Below are positions 1-7,740 of a stretch of 64,000 bases of DNA, piece after piece (positions within the stretch are counted from its first letter, which is position 1; each line of letters starts with the position of its first letter). This DNA is from Halotalea alkalilenta (GTDB taxonomy: Bacteria > Pseudomonadota > Gammaproteobacteria > Pseudomonadales > Halomonadaceae): the NCBI RefSeq assembly GCF_001648175.1, contig NZ_CP015243.1, forward strand, positions 3,224,001 through 3,288,000, read 5' to 3'. The notes beneath the pieces are model-generated. The model was not told the DNA's origin, ran no database searches, and saw only the letters and a list, made by a program, of their open reading frames with translations. The translations under genes were made by a program, and so were the position numbers.

Positions 1-249
1 TTGATCACTTCCGATATACCGCTGGCCGACCTGGTGCTGGCCAAGGGGGCGGTGGTACTGACCCCCCGGGGCGAAAGCCTCGACGCCGAGAACATCCGCG
101 GCAGGCTCAACATGCGTGACTTCATGGAAACCCTGCGTGCCAGCGGCGAGCATAGCGGCGGGCCGAAACCCCTGGGCGAGCGGGAAGTGCGCGCCTTCGC
201 CAACGCCTTCGACCGCGCCCTGGCTCGAATGCTCCGCTCACGCGGCTGA
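1..249 (+). CDS. yaiI: YaiI/YqxD family (UPF0178) protein, C-terminal part
   Basis: Only the C-terminal part (82 residues) lies in the window; the frame is open at base 1, so the true start is upstream and the TTG at base 1 should not be read as a start. The segment carries the family's recognisable blocks: ITSDIPLAD near the beginning, then a KGA...PRGE stretch, [15 protein letters not shown] and GGPKPL, followed by a helical tail. E. coli YaiI shows the same order. The family resembles PIN/NYN-like nucleases in fold, but its role is not established. It ends 18 bases before the convergent yqjG gene. Confidence 0.85.
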   Translation: MITSDIPLADLVLAKGAVVLTPRGESLDAENIRGRLNMRDFMETLRASGEHSGGPKPLGEREVRAFANAFDRALARMLRSRG

Positions 250-267
250 GCGCTTGCCCGCCTTGGG

Positions 268-1290
268 TCACTGCGCCCCGCCACCATCACCGCGAATATA
301 GATGCCACGCCCGGGCAGGTGGTCGCGACCATGGGGACGATCGAGATCGAGCAGCGGCCCCAGCGGCACGATGCGGTTCGGGTTGATCGATGGATGGCTA
401 CCATAGTAGTGGCGCTTGATGTGGTCAAAATCGACCGTCTGCGCGATTCCCGGCCATTGGTACAGCTCGCGCAGGTAGGGCGCCAGTTGAGGGTAATCGG
501 CGATTCGCCTGAGGTTGCACTTGAAGTGGCCGAAGTAGACCGGGTCGAATCGCACCAGCGTGGTGAAGAGCCGAATGTCGGCCTCGGTCAGGTACTCCCC
601 GGCGAGATAGCGCCGGCTCTCAAGGCGTGCATCGAGGGCATCGAGGGTCTCGAACAGGGCTTCGACGTGACGCGCGTAGACTTCCTGCTCGGTGGCGAAA
701 CCGCTTTTGTAGACGCCGTTGTTGACGGTGTCGTAGATCCGCGCATTGAGCTCGTCGATCGTGCCTGCCAGCGCGCTCGGGTAAAGATCGAGCCGGTTGC
801 CGGTGAGCGAATCGAAGGCGCGGTTGAACATCCGCATGAGCTCTGCGGACTCGTTGTTGACGATCTTGCCCCGCTCTTTGTCCCACAGCACCGGCACGGT
901 CACCCGCCCGGTGTAGTGGGCATCGTCGAGCGTGTAGAGCTCGTGATGGAACTCGACCCGATTGATCGGATCGCCGCTCGAGCCGGTCGAGGTGTCGTAG
1001 CTCCAGCCCTGCTCGAGCATCAAAGGGCTGGTGACCGACACCCCGATATGGCTTTCGAGCCCCTTGAGCCTGCGCATGATCAGCACGCGGTGCGCCCACG
1101 GACAGGCCAGCGAGACGTACAGATGGTAGCGCCCGGACTGCGCCGGCCAGCTGTCGCCGCCCTCGAGATCGACCTCCCCCTGCGGCACGACCCAGTCACG
1201 GCGCTGCGCGCGCTCACGCTCGAACTCGCCACCCGTCGAAGCAGTGTCGTACCACTCATCGCTCCAACGCCCATTCACCAGCATGCCCAT
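268..1290 (-). CDS. yqjG: Glutathionyl-hydroquinone reductase (GST Xi class)
   Basis: A 340-residue cytosolic enzyme that reduces glutathionyl-hydroquinones, releasing hydroquinone and oxidised glutathione. The catalytic cysteine is visible as C63 in the SLACPWAHR motif, which is diagnostic of the YqjG/ECM4 class rather than ordinary glutathione transferases. A C-terminal helical GST domain follows, ending with the typical HYYGSHPSINPNRIVPLGP block. Length is close to the family's usual 320-340. The ATG at 1290 is preceded by a GGAG ribosome-binding site. A LysR gene lies 60 bases upstream on the same strand, so the two could be cotranscribed or functionally linked (inference). Confidence 0.9.
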   Translation of the reverse strand: MGMLVNGRWSDEWYDTASTGGEFERERAQRRDWVVPQGEVDLEGGDSWPAQSGRYHLYVSLACPWAHRVLIMRRLKGLESHIGVSVTSPLMLEQGWSYDTSTGSSGDPINRVEFHHELYTLDDAHYTGRVTVPVLWDKERGKIVNNESAELMRMFNRAFDSLTGNRLDLYPSALAGTIDELNARIYDTVNNGVYKSGFATEQEVYARHVEALFETLDALDARLESRRYLAGEYLTEADIRLFTTLVRFDPVYFGHFKCNLRRIADYPQLAPYLRELYQWPGIAQTVDFDHIKRHYYGSHPSINPNRIVPLGPLLDLDRPHGRDHLPGRGIYIRGDGGGAQ

Positions 1291-1350
1291 GACTATCTCC
1301 TCGAGCCCGCACCGATCGGTGCGGTGACATCAAAGCTTAGTAGAACGGGC

Positions 1351-2256
1351 TCAATGAACCTCGCCCGACTCCATGCAGCCCGCGACAGTTTCGGTCAAAA
1401 GCTCGGCCATTGCGCGAGTCGCAGGCCCGGCACCGTCGAACTCCTTGAAATAGAGCTGCATCGGCACCTCACGTCGCGCTCCCTCGGTAAGCGGTAGCGC
1501 CAGCAGTTCACCACGCGCACTCAGCTCGTTGAGCCGTGGCCGGGTCACCCAGGCGAAGCCCAGTCCGCGACGAAGCATTTCCAGTCCGGTGGAAGCGTGG
1601 CCGACGGTCCAGCGCTGCTCGGCTCCAAGCCAGCCGGAATCGAGCGGCTCACGCCGGGCCGAGTCGCGAATCACGATCTGACGGTAGGCGCGCAGGTCGC
1701 GCAGATCCAGCGGACGCCCGAGCGCATGCAGCGGGTGGGCGGGATGGGCGGCGGCAATGAATTCGATGCTCGCCAGCGGTGTGCCGAGAAAGCCCTGCAC
1801 GGTGATACCGGTGACCAGCAGATCGATACGCCCCTGCAGCAGCAGTTCAGGACCACCGTTGAGCACACACTCATAGAGCTGGACGCGGGTCTGCGGAAAC
1901 CGCTGAGAGAAAGCATCGAGTGCTCGGGCCAGCGCCTCCACCGGGAATATCTGGTCGACCCCCACCGCGATCTCCGCCTCGGTACCGGCGGAGAAATCGA
2001 CCGCGAGCGCCTCCAGCGCCCGCGCCCCCTCGAGCAGCTGCCGCGCCCGCCGCAGCAGCGTTGAGCCCGCTTCGGTGAGGCGCACTTGACGCCCGTTGGT
2101 GGCCAGCAGTTGCACCCCGAGCTGCTGCTCCAGCTTGTGCACCGCATGGTTGATCGTCGAGGGGCTCTTGTGGATGGCTTCCGCCGCCTTGGCGAAGCCG
2201 CCGTGGTCGGCGACAGCGGCGAGCATCTGCCATTGCGCGAGGGTAATGCGTGACAT
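1351..2256 (-). CDS. LysR-family transcriptional regulator
   Basis: A 301-residue LysR-type regulator. Residues 1-60 form the winged helix-turn-helix (ADHGGFAKAAEAIHKSPSTINHAV..LEQQLGVQLL), followed by the linker helix and a periplasmic-binding-protein-like effector domain to the C-terminus. The effector cannot be read from sequence. It is directly upstream of yqjG on the same strand, which makes a link with quinone or electrophile stress possible but unproven. The roughly 300 bases between it and the divergent M23 peptidase gene are AT-rich near both starts and presumably hold the two promoters; I saw no operator I could defend. Confidence 0.85.
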   Translation of the reverse strand: MSRITLAQWQMLAAVADHGGFAKAAEAIHKSPSTINHAVHKLEQQLGVQLLATNGRQVRLTEAGSTLLRRARQLLEGARALEALAVDFSAGTEAEIAVGVDQIFPVEALARALDAFSQRFPQTRVQLYECVLNGGPELLLQGRIDLLVTGITVQGFLGTPLASIEFIAAAHPAHPLHALGRPLDLRDLRAYRQIVIRDSARREPLDSGWLGAEQRWTVGHASTGLEMLRRGLGFAWVTRPRLNELSARGELLALPLTEGARREVPMQLYFKEFDGAGPATRAMAELLTETVAGCMESGEVH

Positions 2257-2555
2257 GAATTTCTGCTTCCGGGACGGTTTGAGAAGGAAAGAAAGCGACC
2301 ACTAACGTCGCGATACGCGACCCAGAGCGGACGAGCGCAGTATTCCTTTTTATTTGCACTTTTTTTACATTTCTTAAAACATCCCGCCACAGCCCCCGCG
2401 AAACGTGGGAATAATACTGGAAAAAGGCTCAACCATGCGCTTCGCCGGCCGATAGGGCAGTCATGGACGCGCTAGGCACTCGAAGTCTTATAGGGTAATG
2501 TTGCCGAGCCAATCTTTACCCTTACAACTTTTTCATTTTACGGCCTTTACTCAAT

Positions 2556-4190
2556 ATGTTGCGAATCTTCAGTTCGCTCCCACGCAGCCATAAGTTCCTG
2601 CTGCTGCCGGTGACCACCATGGTCACGGTCCTGGGAGCCCACGAATTGCTCAAGACAGAGGAATCTCCCTCTTCCTCGGATGTTTCTTCCATCGTTCAAA
2701 CCAGCAGCCTGATGCCGATCCGGGCCGCCGAGGCCGAAGGCCCAGAGATCGCTCCGGCACAGGGCTACAGCATCGATGTAGCCAGCGCTTTAGCGCTCCA
2801 GGCGGCGCTGGCCCAGCGCCAGCCGGCGCAGAGCGAACAAAAGCCCCCGCCCAACCTGGTCGCATCGGCCAATGCCGGCGCCACCAGCCAGGAAGAATCC
2901 CAGGCGCGCAGCGACATTCGCAAACGCCTGTTCGCTTCCTTGGGGAGGGTCGGCGAAGACGATCCACACTACGATGATGGCTTCTCAGCCGACCCGCTCT
3001 ATCTCTCCGAGATGGACAGCTACCCCGGCCTGAGCGAAGAGATCGACTCCCATTCGTCCTACGTCGCCGAATGGCAGACCTACGCCGTGCAGCCCGGGGA
3101 TTCGTTCACCAGCATCGCAAGCCAAAGCCTGGGGCTCGGCTACTCCGAGGTGATGAACCTGCTCGATGCCGCGCCGGACGCCGAGACCCGCCGCCTGCTG
3201 GTCAATATGCGCGTTGGCTCGACACTCGATTACAAGCTCGACGAAGACGGCCATCTCATCGGCCTCAAGATGATGCGCAACCTTCGCGAAGGGGTGCAGC
3301 TCACCCGCAAGGCCGAAGGCAATGGCTTCGACTACGCCAATATCGCGCGCGACGTGGAATCCACCCAGAGGCTGTTCGCCGGTACCGTGCAGGGCAGCTT
3401 CAGCCAATCGGCGCAGGCGACGGGGCTTTCGAGCGGCGAAGTCGCCGAACTGACCCGCACGCTGTCGAAGAAGATCAACTTCCGTCGCCAGGCACACGAT
3501 GGCGATCATTTCCAGGTCCTGGTCGAGTCCGACGTGATCGACGGCAAGCCGATGAGCTCGCGAATCCTCGCCGCCCAGTATCAAGGCTCGCAGACCGAGA
3601 TCTCGGTGATCCGCTACAACGACCAGTTCTACACCCCGGACGGCAAGGGGCTCGATCCCGCGTTCGAACGATATCCGTTCGCCGGCAACCATCGGCTCAG
3701 CTCACCGTTCGACCTCAACCGTCGCCACCCGGTCACCGGGCGCATCGCGCCCCATCATGGCACCGACTTCGCGATGCCGACCGGGACCCCGATCAGAGCA
3801 CCGGCGAATGGACGAGTGGTACAGGTAGGCAGCAACCGCTTCGCCGGACGCTATGTGGTCGTCGATCACGGGAACGGCATGAAGACCCGCTATCTGCATC
3901 TGTCACGAGCGCTGGTGAGTAATGGACAGCAGATCACCATGAACGACCGCATCGCGCTCTCTGGCAGCACTGGTCGAGTCACCGGCCCCCATCTGCACTA
4001 CGAGATCCTGGTCAACAATCGCCCGGTCGACGCGATGCGTCTGAAGCTACCCGGCGGCCAGAGCCTGAGCGGTCAGCAGCTGGCCAACTTCCGCGAGCGC
4101 AGCGGCGAGATGCTGGCCAAGCTCAATGACGCCCGCCAGGGTCGCGCCTACGCCAACCTTCAGCGCGGCGGCGCCAGCGACGACAGCTGA
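2556..4190 (+). CDS. mepM: M23 family metallopeptidase with LysM-like/OapA domain (MepM-like)
   Basis: A 544-residue cell-envelope protein predicted to cleave peptidoglycan cross-links. Residues about 13-30 form one hydrophobic N-terminal segment (signal anchor). A LysM-like/OapA region follows around residues 170-210 (QTYAVQPGDSFTSIA), then a long beta-rich linker, then the M23 catalytic domain from about residue 380. Zinc ligands are visible as H401 with D404/D405-region HGTDF and H481 in HLHYE. The domain order matches E. coli MepM (YebA), a D,D-endopeptidase, although this protein is about 100 residues longer. The ATG at 2556 has no strong Shine-Dalgarno. It is convergent with the CoA-binding gene across a strong hairpin. 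Confidence 0.87.
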   Translation: MLRIFSSLPRSHKFLLLPVTTMVTVLGAHELLKTEESPSSSDVSSIVQTSSLMPIRAAEAEGPEIAPAQGYSIDVASALALQAALAQRQPAQSEQKPPPNLVASANAGATSQEESQARSDIRKRLFASLGRVGEDDPHYDDGFSADPLYLSEMDSYPGLSEEIDSHSSYVAEWQTYAVQPGDSFTSIASQSLGLGYSEVMNLLDAAPDAETRRLLVNMRVGSTLDYKLDEDGHLIGLKMMRNLREGVQLTRKAEGNGFDYANIARDVESTQRLFAGTVQGSFSQSAQATGLSSGEVAELTRTLSKKINFRRQAHDGDHFQVLVESDVIDGKPMSSRILAAQYQGSQTEISVIRYNDQFYTPDGKGLDPAFERYPFAGNHRLSSPFDLNRRHPVTGRIAPHHGTDFAMPTGTPIRAPANGRVVQVGSNRFAGRYVVVDHGNGMKTRYLHLSRALVSNGQQITMNDRIALSGSTGRVTGPHLHYEILVNNRPVDAMRLKLPGGQSLSGQQLANFRERSGEMLAKLNDARQGRAYANLQRGGASDDS

Positions 4191-4204
4191 ACGCAACGCA
4201 TGCC

Positions 4205-4244
4205 ACGCCACCGCCGCGGCCCCATTGGGCCGCGGCGGTGGCGT
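4205..4244. terminator. Strong hairpin between convergent genes
   Basis: A perfect 18-bp inverted repeat (ACGCCACCGCC... / ...GGCGGTGGCGT) with a 4-nt loop CATT lies 14 bases after the M23 peptidase stop. There is no T tract on either side, so it is a terminator-like or mRNA-stabilising hairpin rather than a textbook intrinsic terminator. Confidence 0.6.
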
Positions 4245-4272
4245 ATCCGCTCGACTACGCTGCGCGTCGCCG

Positions 4273-4689
4273 TCAAAGTGCTAGACGGGCGATCTCGATC
4301 GCCGGACAGCGATCGACGATCACCGTCACTCCCGCCTGACGCGCCCGCTGTTCGGCCACCGGATCGCGCACCCCCAGCTGCAGCCATATCGCCTCCGGCA
4401 TCGGCGACAGCATGAGCACCTCGTTCACCAGGGTGTCGACCGCATCGCTGCGCCGAAAGACATCGACGATATCGATCGGCTCCTGGATATCGGCAAGGTT
4501 CGCCACTACCTCGCAACCCAGGATCATTCGCCCTGCCCTGGTGGGATTGACTGGGTGGAGCCGGTGTCCGTGGGCCAGCAATCGCTGCATGACCGAATGG
4601 CTTGGGCGCAGGGGGTCATCGCTGGCGCCAACCAACGCTATGCTGCGCGGTTGGCCGAGCAGCGCACGGATGATCGCGTCGTCGTTCAC
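4273..4689 (-). CDS. CoA-binding domain protein (YccU family)
   Basis: About 138 residues forming a single Rossmann-like CoA-binding domain (Pfam CoA_binding_2): ALVGASDDPLRPSHSVMQ near the N-terminus, VNPT in the next strand and VVDRCPAIE near the end. Related small proteins such as E. coli YccU bind CoA and have no agreed reaction. I choose the GTG at 4689 as start because it gives a GTGA overlap of 4 bases with the stop of the upstream gene and has a GAGGTG ribosome-binding site inside that gene; longer versions would overlap it extensively. The two genes are therefore probably translationally coupled. Confidence 0.82.
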   Translation of the reverse strand: MNDDAIIRALLGQPRSIALVGASDDPLRPSHSVMQRLLAHGHRLHPVNPTRAGRMILGCEVVANLADIQEPIDIVDVFRRSDAVDTLVNEVLMLSPMPEAIWLQLGVRDPVAEQRARQAGVTVIVDRCPAIEIARLAL

Positions 4690-5015
4690 CGCACCTCTTC
4701 CTCTGTCCGCTTGATGATCAGCTCCCCCACCATGCTGCGCCATTCGCCGTCCAAGTCATCTTCCCCGGGCTCACGACCCGCGCGCCGATACCAATAGCCC
4801 GCATTGCCAAGGTCTCCCTCGCGCCGATGCAGATGCGCATGAACCCACGCGGCATCGCGTGTCGCTTCAGCCTCGACCTCATCATGCGCTGCCTGCCAAT
4901 CCCCACGCCCGACCCACCACAGCGCACGCAGCGGCGCGGATAGCCCTAGCGGCATCTGCTCCGCTCTCAATGAAGCTTCGAACCCCTCGAGGCTGGTGTT
5001 CGCACTCTGGTCCAT
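4686..5015 (-). CDS. Small conserved hypothetical protein
   Basis: A 109-residue acidic, helix-rich protein that I do not recognise as a named family. It contains paired helical segments with a TPR/Sel1-like look (WWVGRGDWQAAHDEV... and HLHRREGDLGNAGYWYRRAG), suggesting a two-helix repeat pair. The ATG at 5015 is preferred over the ATG at 5024, because the AAGGAGG ribosome-binding site abuts the earlier ATG with no spacing but sits 9 bases from the later one. It overlaps the downstream CoA-binding gene by 4 bases, so the two are likely one operon. Confidence 0.72.
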   Translation of the reverse strand: MDQSANTSLEGFEASLRAEQMPLGLSAPLRALWWVGRGDWQAAHDEVEAEATRDAAWVHAHLHRREGDLGNAGYWYRRAGREPGEDDLDGEWRSMVGELIIKRTEEEVR

Positions 5016-5058
5016 CGAATCCATCCTCCTTATGGCCTGAGTTCAACGCTGCCCGACG

Positions 5059-5082
5059 AAAAAGCCCGGCTGGAAGCCGGGC
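5059..5082 (-). terminator. Intrinsic terminator after the NlpE-like gene
   Basis: Read on the minus strand: a GCCCGGC / GCCGGGC stem with a TTCCA loop, followed immediately by five T. It lies about 60 bases downstream of the NlpE-like lipoprotein gene. Confidence 0.75.
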
Positions 5083-5141
5083 CCTTAGACGATGGTGAGC
5101 CAGACATAGGCCCACGGCATCGATCACTGCTGGGAGGAGAC

Positions 5142-5567
5142 TCAGCGGCGTTTGAGGGTCATGTCAGCGCCGGACTGGGAAGTCCGCATCTCGTTATCGA
5201 GGACCACCAGGTTGCCATCATCCAGCGGGCGCAGATTGTAGATGGTATTGCCGTCCGCACCCTTGAGCTGGTAGACGAGCGGCAGCTGCTGAGGACCTGC
5301 ATTCTCGAGGACCAGGAAGTTACCGCGGGTGACCAAGACCTGATCGCTCTTGCCCTCGCGCACGCTGCGCAGCTCGTAAGTGCCTGCAATATCGTCGTCG
5401 TTACGCATCTGTAGCTGGGTACTGATGCCCGAGCAGTCCGCGCAAGGCAGCACCCCTGCGTAATCGCCCGCGACCTTTCCGTAGGGCGTCTGGGGCGAAC
5501 TGGCGCAGCCCGCCAGTGCAGTCAAAGCGGCGAGAGCGCCAGCGGAAGCCAACACTTTGAGTCGCAT
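5142..5567 (-). CDS. NlpE N-terminal domain lipoprotein
   Basis: A 141-residue outer-membrane-type lipoprotein. A signal peptide runs to a lipobox ALAGC with the lipidated cysteine at position 21. The mature part carries the NlpE N-terminal signature VLPCADCSGI, with its CxxC pair, and the beta-rich fold of that domain. E. coli NlpE senses surface adhesion and copper and signals through Cpx; here only the N-terminal domain is present, so a signalling role is inference. The longer upstream frame is rejected: the AAGGAG ribosome-binding site sits 7 bases from the ATG at 5567 (another ATG at 5570 is 4 bases away). A terminator follows. Confidence 0.82.
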   Translation of the reverse strand: MRLKVLASAGALAALTALAGCASSPQTPYGKVAGDYAGVLPCADCSGISTQLQMRNDDDIAGTYELRSVREGKSDQVLVTRGNFLVLENAGPQQLPLVYQLKGADGNTIYNLRPLDDGNLVVLDNEMRTSQSGADMTLKRR

Positions 5568-5850
5568 CATGAATCTCCTTTTTCTGGACCCGAAGCTAAA
5601 CATAGTCAATGGATGCGAACTCGGCAATTCGCCCTGCGCATGAAGACCTGACGCCCGACTCCAACCCGCGAAGCTGCCCGGATTTTGGTTTCGGTGGCGC
5701 CATAAAAGAGCGGCGGATGAATGCCGCGCGAGAGGGGTGGGCCCGAGACATCTTCCAAGCAGCCAATACGCGCCGAAGCGGCTATAGTGAGCGGCATGCA
5801 CGCTCGAATGACGTGAAGAAAACATAGGGACGAAAGAAAGGGGGCTGCCA

Positions 5851-6204
5851 GTGACGAATCTACTCTGGATGGCGGTCATCGTCGCCTTGCTGGGAGGACA
5901 CGGTTTGCTGCGAGGGTATTCACCCACGGTGAGCAAGACCGTCGTCCTCGCCGCCCTCGGGGTGGTCATTGCCTGCTTGGCGACGATCGGTGGCTGGTGG
6001 GCGTGGACGGTCAATGCGATGGCGATGCTCGCCTGCGTATTGCTCGCCTTTCACGACGAAGGACGACCACGCGATGCCACCCGCTCGAGCCGCCGAGCGA
6101 GTGCCTCGCGCATCACCGGACTTCGCCAGGCGACACCGCGTGCGGCGACCCCGGCTCGGCGACGCAGGCAAACGCCGCCGAGTAATCTGCGTCGAGGCGC
6201 ATGA
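5851..6204 (+). CDS. Small membrane protein of unknown function
   Basis: A 117-residue protein starting at GTG 5851. The first 65 residues form two hydrophobic helices (LWMAVIVALLGGHGLL and VVLAALGVVIACLATIGGWW..), followed by a strongly basic, arginine-rich and probably disordered cytoplasmic tail. I do not recognise a family. Its stop overlaps the start of the downstream GNAT gene in an ATGA arrangement, so the pair is probably cotranscribed. The low-complexity tail makes the C-terminal half less certain than the membrane part. Confidence 0.55.
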   Translation: MTNLLWMAVIVALLGGHGLLRGYSPTVSKTVVLAALGVVIACLATIGGWWAWTVNAMAMLACVLLAFHDEGRPRDATRSSRRASASRITGLRQATPRAATPARRRRQTPPSNLRRGA

Positions 6205-6662
6205 TGCTAAGCTTCAGGGAGGCCGTCTCGACGGATCTCGAGGCCATCCTCGCGCTCTACAGCCAGTTGGTCGACGAGGATCGACAGCTGCCGAGATCAC
6301 GCGCGAAGGAGATTTTTTCTCGAATCCAACTTTGCCCCGGCCATCGGCTACTACTCGGGATATCCAAAGGCGCGCCGGTCTGCATCTGCACCCTGCTGAC
6401 GATCGATAACCTCAGCCGCGGCGGCGCATCCTATGCATTGATCGAGAACGTGGTCACGGACGAAAGGCATCGCCGGTGCGGATATGCTCGCGCCCTGCTC
6501 GACCACGCGGTCGAGCTTGCCTGGGAAGCCGGCTGCTACAAGGTCATGCTGATGACCGGCGCCCAAGACGCGGGCACTCTGCGCTTTTACCAACGCTGCG
6601 GCTTCATTAGTCAAAAGACTGCGTTCGAGCGCAGGCGCCAGCCGGTTCGCGACGAGTCCTAG
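6201..6662 (+). CDS. GNAT family N-acetyltransferase
   Basis: A 153-residue Gcn5-related acetyltransferase filling a single domain. The acetyl-CoA pyrophosphate loop is readable as ENVVTDERHRRCGYARALLDHAV (R-x-x-G-x-A form), followed by AWEAGCYKVMLMTG and the terminal FYQRCGF motif typical of the fold. The substrate cannot be predicted. ATGs at 6201 and 6204 are both possible; 6201 gives the ATGA overlap with the small membrane protein upstream. Confidence 0.85.
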   Translation: MMLSFREAVSTDLEAILALYSQLVDEDRQLPRSRAKEIFSRIQLCPGHRLLLGISKGAPVCICTLLTIDNLSRGGASYALIENVVTDERHRRCGYARALLDHAVELAWEAGCYKVMLMTGAQDAGTLRFYQRCGFISQKTAFERRRQPVRDES

Positions 6663-6707
6663 AACGCTTTCGCGCATCCCAAACCCACCGCCCGTTCATA
6701 CCGGAGC

Positions 6708-6839
6708 CTAGATCTGCGAAAGGTAGGTCATTCCCCCCACTAAGCCGCATGCGGAGGCGGAGAGAAACAGCGCCGCGGCGAGCCGAGAGAGCTTGGAACG
6801 AGTGGAGGAGCGAGGGGGAAGAGGTCTATCGACGAGCAT
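6708..6839 (-). CDS. Putative 43-residue membrane peptide
   Basis: A short frame beginning MLVDRPLPP with a basic stretch (STRSKLSRL) followed by one hydrophobic helix (AAALFLSASACGLVGGMTYL). An AGGAG ribosome-binding site lies 8 bases before the ATG at 6839. No family is recognised. The support is the ribosome-binding site plus a plausible basic-then-hydrophobic topology; it could still be a chance frame. Confidence 0.35.
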   Translation of the reverse strand: MLVDRPLPPRSSTRSKLSRLAAALFLSASACGLVGGMTYLSQI

Positions 6840-7072
6840 GTACGACTCTCCTGTGCCGCCATAATGGAAACCCATCCTCGCACTAGAGTCGGCTTGGAGA
6901 ATTAGTGAACCCTTAGCATGCATTAACGAACAGTGTTTTAATTCCCAAGGGAAAATTCCGCCACCAGTTGCGATGAGACTCCATCAGCGCGCGAGATGGC
7001 AAAACGAGCAGCGGCCTGACCCATCCAGCAGTACGGCCCGGGCCGACGGGCGGCGTGATCCGAGGAGAGTCC

Positions 7073-7124
7073 AAAAAAGCGAACCCTCCTGTCAACCGCT
7101 GCAGGCGCGGTCAATCAGGAGGGT
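7073..7124 (-). terminator. Intrinsic terminator of the split tRNA gene
   Basis: On the minus strand, 14 bases past the tRNA CCA: a 9-bp outer stem ACCCTCCTG / CAGGAGGGT with an inner GACCGC / GCGGTT helix, then TCGC and six T. The rest of the interval 6840-7072 shows no gene. Confidence 0.75.
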
Positions 7125-7137
7125 CACGGTATGAGGA

Positions 7138-7471
7138 TGGTGGGCCGTGTTGGGCTCGAACCAACGACCAAAGGATTATGCTTACCACTTCGGCTTTCGC
7201 CGCCCGTTTCCGGTTCGTGGTCTGGACTCTGTCTTGCCTTTCGGCCTTCCCGTCGAGTCTCTACACGTTCCCCTTCGCAGGGGCTTCGCTCGGCGTTGGC
7301 ATAGCGCTACGAGTGCGCCTTAGCGTTCACCGAATTTGAGAAGTTCTACTTCAAGGCAGAGCGAACTTACCTTGAGCAACCCATACAGGTCCACCCCATG
7401 CCTCGTGCTGTACGAGGGGTAGGGATGCCCCCAGTCAAGTCCTCTGCTCTAACCAACTGAGCTAACGGCCC
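7138..7471 (-). tRNA. tRNA-Ile2(CAU), interrupted by a group I intron
   Basis: Two exons on the minus strand, 7471-7438 (34 nt) and 7180-7138 (43 nt), join into a perfect 77-nt tRNA with encoded CCA. The acceptor stem GGGCCGT / ACGGCCC is 7 bp, the T stem GTTGG / CCAAC is 5 bp, and the anticodon stem is GAGGA / TCCTT around the loop CTCATAA. The anticodon is CAU. The C4-G69 and C5-G68 pairs match the elements TilS uses to recognise tRNA-Ile2, whose C34 becomes lysidine, and the arms resemble tRNA-Ile2 more than elongator tRNA-Met. I therefore call Ile2, with elongator Met as the alternative. The intron sits between U33 and C34. Confidence 0.85.
7181..7437 (-). ncRNA. Group I (IC3-like) self-splicing intron in the tRNA anticodon loop
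   Basis: 257 nt with no reading frame. The 5' exon ends in U33 and the intron ends in G (7181). A guide sequence GGTTGCTC (7381-7374) can pair with exon GAGGACT, giving the required U.G at the splice site with one bulged G. Core elements in order: P2 CAAGG/CCTTG; P3 CTTCTC (7343-7338)/GGGAAG (7251-7246); P4 TTCGGTG (7334-7328)/CGCCGAG (7295-7289); P6 CCCC/GGGG; P7 GACTC (7259-7255)/GAGTC (7229-7225) flanking the R-element GTAGAGACTCGACGG; P8 GCC-GAAA-GGC; P9 ACCAC/GTGGT containing two more GAAA tetraloops. The core closely resembles the Azoarcus tRNA-Ile and Anabaena tRNA-Leu introns. A 56-nt P1 extension holds a CCTCGT/ACGAGG hairpin. Confidence 0.88.
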
Positions 7472-7483
7472 ACACAGATTGAG

Positions 7484-7512
7484 ATTGTCGCATATTGAAC
7501 ATGTGCCAGCAA
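7484..7512 (-). promoter_or_regulatory. Candidate sigma-70 promoter of the split tRNA gene
   Basis: TTGCTG (7512-7507), a 17-base spacer and GACAAT (7489-7484), about 12 bases before the tRNA 5' end. The -10 is a weak match to consensus. Confidence 0.4.
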
Positions 7513-7740
7513 CGAGCGAACTGAATTTCATCCACAACGACGCCCCTATCCCCTGGCGAGCTCGCCCGGATCCATCGATGGCTGGTTTTCGCTCCCTCAA
7601 TGCACGATATCTTGTTTGCCAAACCGTCTATTTGCTAGCATAGCCGGCAGACATGGCGCTGCCTCGGTGCCATGCGTAAGCGTTAACGTCAGCCAACGCA
7701 AACACGGGACTCTCGCGTCCCCTCGTCAGGCGTTGCGTTC

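Noticed and set aside
5571..6014. N-terminal extension of the NlpE-like lipoprotein to 290 residues
   Set aside because: It removes the signal peptide from the N-terminus and ignores the AAGGAG site at the chosen start.
7181..7437. Reading the intron region as two unrelated tRNA fragments or a tRNA pseudogene
   Set aside because: The two halves rebuild a flawless tRNA with full-length stems, and the spacer has an ordered group I core, which decay would not produce.
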